Shown here: in pieces, positions 24,476-31,120 of the stretch
Layout of the letters: each line of letters opens with the position of its first letter
How positions within the stretch are numbered: position 1 is the first letter of the stretch
NCBI GenBank assembly: GCA_046351455.1
Contig: JAXLYM010000023.1
Location: forward strand, 1 to 64,000
Length of the DNA stretch: 64,000 nucleotides
Source: JADJRH01 sp046351455
GTDB taxonomy: Bacteria > Myxococcota_A > Polyangia > Polyangiales > Polyangiaceae
Direction: 5' to 3'
The notes under the pieces: model-generated
The model's input: only the letters and a program-made list of their open reading frames with translations
What the model was told of the DNA's origin: nothing
Databases searched by the model: none
Translations under genes and position numbers: made by a program

Positions 24476-25414
24476 TCAGGTGCCAGTCGCGCCGGCGGGC
24501 GTCTCGCGGAAGACGTCGGCCATCGACTTCGCTCCGAGCGCGTTGGTGAACCAGCGCTCGATGGTTTGCTCCTCGGTGCATCCGGCGATGCGCGCTTGAT
24601 CTTCCGGTGAAAGCCGGAGCCCCAGGCGCGACATCAGCAGGAGAAGAGCCTCGCGTTTGCCTTCGAGCTTGCCTTCGAGCTTGCCCTTCTCCTCGCCCTC
24701 CACCTCTCCTTGATCGAAAATCTCCCGAAGGAAAGGCGGGAGTTGGTCCTTGTAACCCGGTTGGCTCATCTGCTCCATGGCTTGCTTCTCCAAGGCTCGT
24801 TTCATCGGGTCCCGCAGGATGTCGTGCAGGACCCGAAAGTACACCGCCCCCCGGCGCGGTTCCAGTTGAAGGAGCGCCTGCACCGCCGCTCCTAGCACCG
24901 CGAGGCCGTGCGGGCCGTTTCCGTGGGCCAGCGCGGAGAGCAACGTGAGCTCCGGATCGGCCTTCGCCGCTGCGAGATCCGTCACCTCGGGCACCACCTT
25001 CGGGCCCAGGACCAGCGGGCGCACCGCCGACAGGCCCAGTCCCAGATCGATCGACCGAGATGCCCAGTCGGCCACCCGGGGCTCGGACGTCACGACGAGC
25101 AACGCCACCGGCCGGCGGTTTCGCGAACGCAGCGCCGTCAAATAGCTGGGCCAGGAAAACTCCTTCTCCGGGTCAATCGCACGCTGCGCCTCCACGAGCA
25201 GAGACAGCACGATCTCATTGACGGAGTCGCGCAGCTCCAACACCAAGTCGGCCTGAAGCTCGACTGGCATCATCTGATCCAACGTCGACTCCGCCACTGT
25301 CACGGACGCGTGCGCTGGAATGGGATGGTGCAGAAGACCTTCCACCAGGCGCGGGGCCAACGGCGGATTCTGGCGAAACATGTCGACGACCCCTTGATGC
25401 TCCAACGTCGGCAT
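24476..25414 (-). CDS. Rpn/YhgA-like PD-(D/E)XK nuclease family protein, left copy
   Basis: This is a 312-aa protein, starting at the ATG at 25414 (MPTLEHQG). The nuclease core has Asp56 in ADLVLEL and the Glu-x-Gln motif in LVEAQ (Glu75, Gln77), followed by EFSWPSYLTALRSRNRRPVALLVV. This is the layout of Rpn recombination-promoting nucleases and YhgA-like transposase-associated proteins. The C-terminal region holds the typical Gly/Glu/Lys ladder (GEVEGEEKGKLEGKLEGK) and a small helical end. The right copy at 34605-35555 is about nine-tenths identical by eye, and the pair frames the defence genes. Whether it cuts DNA, or moves it, is not shown here. Confidence 0.8.
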   Translation of the reverse strand: MPTLEHQGVVDMFRQNPPLAPRLVEGLLHHPIPAHASVTVAESTLDQMMPVELQADLVLELRDSVNEIVLSLLVEAQRAIDPEKEFSWPSYLTALRSRNRRPVALLVVTSEPRVADWASRSIDLGLGLSAVRPLVLGPKVVPEVTDLAAAKADPELTLLSALAHGNGPHGLAVLGAAVQALLQLEPRRGAVYFRVLHDILRDPMKRALEKQAMEQMSQPGYKDQLPPFLREIFDQGEVEGEEKGKLEGKLEGKREALLLLMSRLGLRLSPEDQARIAGCTEEQTIERWFTNALGAKSMADVFRETPAGATGT

Positions 25415-25544
25415 GGAGTGGACACTATGGAGAAGGAGGGGAGGCGACAAGGAGAAAAGAGCGGGAGATGACGATTGTCCGATTGGACATCTTTATTTCG
25501 AAATCGTATCGAATGATGTCTTTTTGTGCGTCGCCCTCCCACCC
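24476..25544 (-). repeat. Left long direct repeat of the island
   Basis: Nucleotide similarity with 34605-35686 covers the whole Rpn-like gene and about 130 bp upstream of its start, including the shared block CATCTTTATTTCGAAATCGT. Both copies lie on the minus strand, so they form direct repeats 9 kb apart that could recombine to excise the segment between them. Confidence 0.8.
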
Positions 25545-25769
25545 AATTCAGCGCAGGTCGCGAACAAGGCTGCTGCCCTACGGCCCTCGAACTCTTGGGG
25601 TAGTTGACGCAACTCGACCCTTGGCGGAGGACGCAACTCGGCCCTTGATCGGAGAGCCAATTCCCCCGTCGCACACCTGTGAGCGCTGTAGTTCAGAGTG
25701 GCAGTTAAATTCGTGCGGCGTTGTCTGTTGCCCTTTCGAAGCTCCAGAGTCGTGCTCACTCTGGGCTGC

Positions 25770-26747
25770 ATGCCCGACACCAAGAAGACCAGCTCAAAGC
25801 AGAAGCAGATCCACGTTCACTCTCTCGCTGTCGGAGCGGACCCCATGACGGTCGCTCCTCCTGCGATGTTGCGCCTCGGCTCCAAGCTCATCGGCGCGCG
25901 GCTCGACCCGCCCGGGTACGACGCGACGGAGGCCGAGCAGCTCTTGCAGGCGCATTTGCCGATGTTGGAGACGATCGCGCCGGATCGCGTCCAGTATCCA
26001 CGCGTCGACCTGGATGCGACGGGGCGCGCGCTCTTGACGGTGTATGCGTTGTCGCAGGTGCCGGAGGTGCATGTCGTCTTCGAGGCGGCGTCGCAGGGTG
26101 GCTTGTTCGTGATGTCGAACCTGGAGCGGATGCGCGAGCTGACGCTCGTGGCGATTCACGCCTTCCGGAAGGCGGAGTCGGCCGGGGCCTTGAAGAGCAG
26201 CGCGCGCGTGTCCCCGGAGCTGGATGCGGAGTCTGCGGAGATCGAGAAGCGGATGCAGACCGTGTGCGAGCACTTCTTCCCCAACGACCCGTTCATTCTC
26301 TCGCTCCGCCCTGGGATTGGCTATGTGGACCGAGCGTACGACATGCTCGGCTACGCGGACCACTACGAGAAGAACACACCCGCGGTGACTGGTCACGTCC
26401 AATATCGCGCGACGGACGTAACGGACGCGCGCCGTTTGGCGGCGGAGATCCTGAAGACGGTCGACCAGGAGCGGAACCCGGAGCAGCGCGTGGCGTTCGA
26501 TCAGCTCCGGAGGGCGTGGACGGTGCTGGAGCCGGTGTACTTCGAGGTGCGCTCAGCGGGGCTGTACGGGCTGCGGTACGTGCCGGAGCGCGAGGAGCTG
26601 TTCCCGTCGGTGTATGTGGTCGGCCGGAAGGGCGTCGGGAGGAAGAAGGCGGCTGCGAAGGACGCTGGAGTCGTCGCGGACACTGCCGGAGACGCGGCGG
26701 GGAAGAAGGAGAGCGCACCGGCGGCGGGCGGGGTGACGAACAAGTAA
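25770..26747 (+). CDS. Protein of unknown function with Lys/Ala-rich tail
   Basis: This is a 325-aa soluble protein, starting at the ATG at 25770 (MPDTKKTSSK). The body is mostly helical with blocks such as MLRLGSKLIGARLDPPGYDA, FVMSNLERMRELTLVAIHAF and EQRVAFDQLRRAWTVLEPVYF. The last about 45 residues are low-complexity (GRKKAAAKDAG, GKKESAPAAGG), like histone-H1-type tails. I do not recognise a family. It lies just inside the left direct repeat and has a good terminator downstream (26769), so it is an independent unit. Its place in the island is the only hint of function. Confidence 0.75.
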   Translation: MPDTKKTSSKQKQIHVHSLAVGADPMTVAPPAMLRLGSKLIGARLDPPGYDATEAEQLLQAHLPMLETIAPDRVQYPRVDLDATGRALLTVYALSQVPEVHVVFEAASQGGLFVMSNLERMRELTLVAIHAFRKAESAGALKSSARVSPELDAESAEIEKRMQTVCEHFFPNDPFILSLRPGIGYVDRAYDMLGYADHYEKNTPAVTGHVQYRATDVTDARRLAAEILKTVDQERNPEQRVAFDQLRRAWTVLEPVYFEVRSAGLYGLRYVPEREELFPSVYVVGRKGVGRKKAAAKDAGVVADTAGDAAGKKESAPAAGGVTNK

Positions 26748-26768
26748 AGAGCTGAAGACAGGGGGCGC

Positions 26769-26805
26769 GGGGCGGCGAGGTGACTTGCCGCCCCGTTTGC
26801 TTTCT
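26769..26805 (+). terminator. Intrinsic terminator after the gene ending at 26747
   Basis: The stem GGGGCGGCGA pairs with TTGCCGCCCC (one G-T pair) around the loop GGTGAC and is followed by GTTTGCTTTCT, a T-rich stretch. It lies 21 bp past the stop codon. Confidence 0.75.
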
Positions 26806-26937
26806 GTGGTTTGATGATGAGGTGTGCGCGGGGGTGAGGAGGGGATGAATGGGGCGTGACTCAGCCGAGCGTGTGCTGGGGGTTTCGGAGAAGGAGAGGG
26901 GGCGCGGTGGGAGAGCTGGTGGGGTATTCGAATACCG

Positions 26938-27097
26938 AAAATGACATTATGTATGAGGTCATTCGGGATGTTCCAAATACCGAAATGACATTATGTATGA
27001 GGTCATCCTGGATTCTTGAATATCGAAAATGACATTATGTGTGAGGTCATTCGGGTTATTCCAAATACCGGATTGACCTTACCTGTGAGGTCATTTG
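26938..27097. repeat. Four tandem 44-bp repeats with a 20-bp TGAC...GTCA core (iteron/operator-like array)
   Basis: The core TGACATTATGTATGAGGTCA occurs at 26942 and 26986, then as TGACATTATGTGTGAGGTCA at 27030 and TGACCTTACCTGTGAGGTCA at 27074. Every step is exactly 44 bp. Each core is an imperfect palindrome (TGAC/GTCA ends, with AT..AT inside). The 24-bp intervals are related to each other (TTCGGG, then TTCCAAATACCGAAA), unlike CRISPR spacers. The patch is AT-rich against its surroundings. Such arrays bind a dimeric protein cooperatively: a replication initiator, a partition protein or a repressor. No such protein is encoded next to it. Confidence 0.85.
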
Positions 27098-27882
27098 GGG
27101 TTTCGAAATCTGGTGCCGGGGTGCGGGCGTGTCGTCGCCGGATTTGGAGATCCCACGCTGGTTTCGAAAACGATGCCGGGCGGATTTCGAACGGGCGGCG
27201 GCGGTTGCTCTGGAGGCATCCGAGGGAACGGAAAAACCGTCCGGACATGGAGAACGGGTGATCGTGCGACGTGCAGGAACCTCCGGCGGCACCGAGGAAG
27301 GGTGATCGGGGTTTCGAACAACGGATCGCCACCCCCACAAGTCGGCGACGATGGCAATGGGATGAATTGCGTACGCGGGGTCGGGGAGGGTGCGAAGACC
27401 CAGGAGACGCGGGCGGATCGCGGGCCCGCTCGGAGCCGGAACGTTCGAGACGGACGCTGTTGCGGTACGGCCTTGCGTTGATGAGATCGCTGGTGCGAAT
27501 CTCGACAGCGTGATGGATGGTGGCGGAGCTGGCCTCGGCTTGACGGCGCGGATCGCTGTGACATCCGAAGATCTTGGCGTGGGGGTGTGCGTGTTCGAGG
27601 GCGGGGGGCTTCTCTGGGAGGGGACAGATCTCGCGGGCTTGGTTCGGTCGGGGGCAGGCTGCTTGGGGAGCGGCTACGGGGCGAGCATCCGTGGCAGGAC
27701 GGTCGAGCGGGTATGCGCTGACCATGGGTGCGAGCCAGCGACCAGCAGTCCGGACCGCCAAGCATCGTCGGGGCGCAGCGATCTCAAGAGATGGAGCCGG
27801 AAGTACATCGCGCCGGCGCGGTGCTCTGCCGCGGTGGGGATCGCGAACGTCCTCACACAGGGGAGTGGTCAGTTCAATACGC
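27098..27882. other. About 0.8 kb without a convincing gene
   Basis: Several overlapping frames are open on both strands, but none has family resemblance, a ribosome-binding site or ordered codon use; translations are Arg/Pro/Gly-rich shadow-like text. Bases 27356-27426 resemble 35771-35839 near the right direct repeat (shared ATGGGATGA, GGAGACGC, GGATCGCGGG), so part of the stretch is a duplicated remnant of the island's edge. GTTAGAT at 27883 matches the GTTRRRY core of integron recombination sites, which is weak evidence on its own. Confidence 0.5.
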
Positions 27883-27915
27883 GTTAGATGCGCGGAATAG
27901 CAGGCATTTTTCTTC

Positions 27916-27944
27916 TTGACCACCGAACTTTAGTTCAGTACAAT
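27916..27944 (+). promoter_or_regulatory. Consensus-like sigma-70 promoter of the TcmP-DUF5131 pair
   Basis: TTGACC (27916-27921) and TACAAT (27939-27944) are separated by exactly 17 bp, 22 bp upstream of the TcmP start codon. Such a near-consensus promoter is rare in this GC-rich window and fits horizontally acquired genes. Confidence 0.75.
27925..27936. promoter_or_regulatory. Operator-like palindrome between -35 and -10
   Basis: GAACT-TT-AGTTC is a perfect inverted repeat centred in the promoter spacer. A repressor bound there would block RNA polymerase directly. The cognate regulator is not visible nearby. Confidence 0.55.
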
Positions 27945-27965
27945 TCCGTTGCCGAAGGATCCTCC

Positions 27966-29090
27966 ATGCCCACTGAGAAGTTCTTTGAAGAGACAACAGA
28001 GCAATCGGTCGTAAAGGCGACGATCGTTGAGAAGTACTTTGATGCGTGGGCCAAGATCATCTCTGGGGCGCAAAATAGGTACGCTCCGAACCCGGCGAAC
28101 AAGATAGGCTATGTCGACTTGTTCGCCGGCCCAGGGCGGTACAAGGATGGCGCGATCTCCACACCACTTCGTGTCCTTCAGAAGGCGATTGAGGATTCCA
28201 CCTTGTCGTCACGTCTGGCAACCATCTTCAACGATGGAGATCCTGAACATGCCAGTAGCCTTCGTGAAGCGATCGCGACTCTTCCCGGCATTGGGAAGCT
28301 CTCTCATCAGCCGAAAATCTGGAACGAAGAAGTCGGCGACGAGATCGCCAAGCAGTTTGCTTCAATAAATACGATCCCTATCCTCGCATTCATCGATCCC
28401 TGGGGGTACAGGGGCCTTACGCTTCGCCTTGTTGATGCCTTTCTGAAGAACTGGGGCTGCGATTGCATCTTCTTCTTCAACTACGCGCGCATCAATGCTG
28501 GTCTCAGCAACCCAAAAGTGAAGCAGCACATGGCAGCACTGTTCGGAGACCAGCGCGCCGACCAGCTCCAGAAGGAACTGGACCCTCTGACCCCTGCCCA
28601 ACGCGAAGCAACGATTGTGAACGCGCTTGCGCTGGCTCTGAAAGCGTACGGACATCGGCTTGTTCTTCCGTTCTGCTTCAAGAACGATCGCGGGACCCGA
28701 ACTACGCATCACTTGATTCTGGTGACCAAGCATTTCAAGGGCTACGAAGTCATGAAAGACGTCATGGCGAAGAGTAGCTCGTCCCATAGCCAGGGAGTTC
28801 CGAGCTTTGCATTCTCGCCTGCGGACAGCAATCGGCAACAACTCCTCTTCGAACTGAATCGTCCGCTGGATGACCTCGAAGCCATGCTACTCACCGAGTT
28901 CGCGGGGCGTACACTCCCGATGGTCGAGGTGTACAAGCAACACAGCGTCGATCGCCCCTACATCAAGAAAAACTACAAGGATGTCCTGACGGTCCTTGAG
29001 ACGCGTGGAGCGGTCACTACCTCTGGACGCAAGTCCACAAGGGGATTCGCTGATGAAATCGTCGTGACGTTTCCGACGAGAAAGAAGTAG
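27966..29090 (+). CDS. tcmP: Three-Cys-motif partner protein TcmP
   Basis: This is a 374-aa protein, starting at the ATG at 27966 (MPTEKFFEET). It matches the TcmP family: an N-terminal KATIVEKYFDAWAKI helix, YVDLFAGPGRY (residues 50-59) and LAFIDPWGYRGL (140-151). The DLFAGPG and DPW segments resemble motifs I and IV of SAM-dependent methyltransferases. A C-terminal winged-helix-like part (about 310-374) contains YIKKNYKDVLTVLETRGAV. TcmP genes are, by definition of the family, paired with a three-Cys protein, and here DUF5131 follows after 2 bp. GC content and codon use are clearly lower than in neighbours, a sign of transfer. The reaction is unknown; nucleic-acid methylation or modification is inference. 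Confidence 0.88.
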   Translation: MPTEKFFEETTEQSVVKATIVEKYFDAWAKIISGAQNRYAPNPANKIGYVDLFAGPGRYKDGAISTPLRVLQKAIEDSTLSSRLATIFNDGDPEHASSLREAIATLPGIGKLSHQPKIWNEEVGDEIAKQFASINTIPILAFIDPWGYRGLTLRLVDAFLKNWGCDCIFFFNYARINAGLSNPKVKQHMAALFGDQRADQLQKELDPLTPAQREATIVNALALALKAYGHRLVLPFCFKNDRGTRTTHHLILVTKHFKGYEVMKDVMAKSSSSHSQGVPSFAFSPADSNRQQLLFELNRPLDDLEAMLLTEFAGRTLPMVEVYKQHSVDRPYIKKNYKDVLTVLETRGAVTTSGRKSTRGFADEIVVTFPTRKK

Positions 29091-29092
29091 CC

Positions 29093-29821
29093 ATGGGATT
29101 CGGCTCAGCAATCGAATGGACAGAGTCGACATGGAATCCGGTGACTGGTTGCGACAAGGTCAGTCCGGGCTGCAAGCACTGTTACGCCGAACGTATGGCG
29201 GAGCGGTTGCAGGCTATGGGGCAACCGAACTACCGCAATGGCTTTCGCGTAACCCTGCAGCCTCATATGCTGGAGTTGCCGCTTCGTTGGTCGAAGCCGC
29301 AGACTATCTTCGTCAATTCGATGAGCGACTTGTTCCACGAAGGAGTGCCACTGGACTATATTCAACAAGTCTTCTCCGTAATGAGGCGTGCTCATTGGCA
29401 CCGCTTTCAGATACTCACAAAGCGTGACGAACGACTGGCGGCAGTCGCGTCATCATTAGTGTGGTCAGCCAACATGTGGATGGGCGTCAGCATCGAGAGC
29501 GAAAAATACTTGCCCCGAGCTGATAATCTGCGTTCGACGGCCGCAGCAGTGAAGTTCCTTTCTTTGGAGCCGTTGCTCGGCCCCTTGCCGAACTTGAACC
29601 TTCAAGGTATTGACTGGGTCATCGTGGGAGGCGAATCCGGATTAGGCGCAAGACCCATGGACCTCAGCTGGGTTGTTTCGATTCGTGATCAATGCCGACA
29701 CGCTTGTGTTCCGTTCTTCTTCAAACAGTGGGGCGGACTGAACAAGAAGAAGGCCGGGCGGATACTTGAAGGCCGCACTTGGGATGAGATGCCCGGTGTC
29801 AGCGTCGCCCGCGCATCCTGA
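29093..29821 (+). CDS. DUF5131 (phage Gp37/Gp68-like) three-Cys protein
   Basis: This is a 242-aa protein. The N-terminus AIEWTESTWNPVTGCDKVSP is diagnostic for DUF5131, with Cys20, Cys27 and Cys30 (C-x6-C-x2-C) followed by YAE. The rest alternates beta strands and helices (TIFVNSMSDLF, FQILTKR, MGVSIES, FLSLEPLLGPL, DWVIVGGESG), as in a TIM barrel. A barrel with a three-Cys N-terminal cluster site suggests a non-canonical radical-SAM-like enzyme; this is inference, since canonical spacing is C-x3-C-x2-C. It begins 2 bp after TcmP and shares its low GC, so the two act together. The stop codon is followed at once by an attC-like structure. Confidence 0.9.
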   Translation: MGFGSAIEWTESTWNPVTGCDKVSPGCKHCYAERMAERLQAMGQPNYRNGFRVTLQPHMLELPLRWSKPQTIFVNSMSDLFHEGVPLDYIQQVFSVMRRAHWHRFQILTKRDERLAAVASSLVWSANMWMGVSIESEKYLPRADNLRSTAAAVKFLSLEPLLGPLPNLNLQGIDWVIVGGESGLGARPMDLSWVVSIRDQCRHACVPFFFKQWGGLNKKKAGRILEGRTWDEMPGVSVARAS

Positions 29822-29824
29822 GGC

Positions 29825-29888
29825 GCCTAACCCTGCACGCAGCTGACGGGCGCTTTGCGCCCGCAGCTGATGCTGGCGTGCAGCGGGC
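29825..29888 (+). repeat. attC-like imperfect hairpin after DUF5131
   Basis: Four bases after the stop comes GCCTAAC (29825-29831, fits RYYYAAC). CTGCACGC (29833-29840) pairs with GCGTGCAG (29876-29883). Within these arms AGCTG-A-CGGGCGC folds on GCGCCCG-CAGCT around a TTT loop, leaving one bulged A. This order (R'', L'', bulged stem, L') is that of integron attC sites. The last element, GTTRRRY, is not intact (AGCGGGC instead), so the site would be degenerate; a plain terminator hairpin is the alternative. Confidence 0.45.
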
Positions 29889-29968
29889 ATGGGCGCGCGG
29901 CGGCCCTGCGAGGTGAACGTCTCTTGACTATCCCATTGGAGCAAAGGTTTGACCTGAGGCCATCAGCA

Positions 29969-30994
29969 ATGACGCACTCATCGGCAAAGACGATGTGGCT
30001 CGTGCGCGCGGGTAGAGGCGCGGAGTTCATCGATGCGTTCGTGGAACAGGGCGTCGTGGGCTTGTGCTTCGATGATGGGTCGAGGCTTCCGGCCAATCCG
30101 ACCCGGGATCAGATCCTCGAACGCGTCACTCTCGCAAGCCCCGGTGACAAGAAGGCGGCCGTCCAGGTTCGCGCTGCGCAGCAAGCCCGGTTTGTCCTCG
30201 ACTTTCAGAACGGCGACCTCGTGCTCACCTACGATCCGGAGACTCGCGACTACCTGCTGGGCGAGATCTCCTCCGGCTACGTGTTCCTGAAGGACGCCGG
30301 CACGGACTACTGCCACGCACGACGCGTCACCTGGAAACACCGCGCGTCGCGCGACGAGCTGGCCGTGGAGACTCGGAATACCCTCGGAGCCATTCAGACC
30401 GTCATCCTCGTGAACGAGGCCGCCGCCAAGGACGTCATCGCGCACGCTCGACCCTTCACCGCTGTCGACCGCTCGCCTGCGCCCGCAGGAAAGACCGTCA
30501 ACACGGCGCCCGACGACGAATGGTTCCGCGAGCAGATCGCAAAAGCGGACCAGTTCGTCGAGGACCGTATTCATCGGCTCGATTGGCAAGAAATGCAAGA
30601 GCTCGTCGCCGGGCTGCTGCGCGCGATGGGCTACAAGACCCGCGTCTCACCACCTGGTCCCGATCGCGGCCTCGACATCTTCGCGTCCCCCGACGGCATC
30701 GGACTTGAGGAGCCTCGTATCTTCGTCGAAGTCAAACACCGCACCACGACCGCGATCGGCTCCCGAGAAATTCGGTCCTTTCTCGGCGGCCGCAAGGCGG
30801 GAGACAAATGCCTCTTCGTTTCGACCGGAGGTTACTCGAAGGACGCACGACTGGAAGCCGACCGGTCGCATGTCGCCATCACGCTCCTCGGCTTGCCGGA
30901 GCTGCGGAAGCTGGTCGTGGAATACTACGAGAAGCTCGACCCGACGGTGGCGAAGCTCGTCCCCCTTCAGCGCGTGTACCTGCCTGTCGGGTGA
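29969..30994 (+). CDS. Mrr-type restriction endonuclease
   Basis: This is a 341-aa protein, starting at the ATG at 29969. The N-terminal domain (MWLVRAGRGAEFIDAFVEQG) is a reader-type module often found in Mrr-like proteins. The C-terminal Mrr_cat domain (about 205-341) carries LVAGLLRAMGYKTRVSPPGP, then Asp236 in GLDIF and Glu254-Val-Lys256 in VEVKHR, which completes the PD-(D/E)XK site, and FVSTGGYSKDARLEA. Mrr enzymes cut DNA that carries methylated bases. It precedes McrB-McrC, also modification-dependent, which makes this a type IV restriction island. All catalytic residues look present. A 126-bp gap without a gene separates it from McrB. Confidence 0.9.
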   Translation: MTHSSAKTMWLVRAGRGAEFIDAFVEQGVVGLCFDDGSRLPANPTRDQILERVTLASPGDKKAAVQVRAAQQARFVLDFQNGDLVLTYDPETRDYLLGEISSGYVFLKDAGTDYCHARRVTWKHRASRDELAVETRNTLGAIQTVILVNEAAAKDVIAHARPFTAVDRSPAPAGKTVNTAPDDEWFREQIAKADQFVEDRIHRLDWQEMQELVAGLLRAMGYKTRVSPPGPDRGLDIFASPDGIGLEEPRIFVEVKHRTTTAIGSREIRSFLGGRKAGDKCLFVSTGGYSKDARLEADRSHVAITLLGLPELRKLVVEYYEKLDPTVAKLVPLQRVYLPVG

Positions 30995-31120
30995 CGCCAT
31001 GAAGTCCAATCGCGCCCGTTTTCAAGTCTCCGAAACATCGGGTCTCGTCCCGGTTGAGTAGCTGATGTTATAGGGAGTCGACACGACGATGATCTCACGC
31101 ATGATGGAGCGACTTCACAG

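Noticed and set aside
22302..24581. Minus-strand frame opposite the GT-C-like gene
   Set aside because: Arg/His/Asp-rich shadow without domain; the plus strand has membrane helices and a GT-C motif.
26938..27097. CRISPR array
   Set aside because: Repeats are regularly spaced, but the intervals between them are related sequences, not unique spacers; there are only four units and no cas gene in the window.
27883..27889. Definite integron core site GTTAGAT
   Set aside because: Seven degenerate bases occur often by chance, and no full attC fold was found just upstream; kept only as a hint.
27003..27923. Minus-strand frame of about 300 codons upstream of TcmP
   Set aside because: It runs through the 44-bp repeat array and the promoter region, has Pro/Arg-rich text and no ribosome-binding site or homology.
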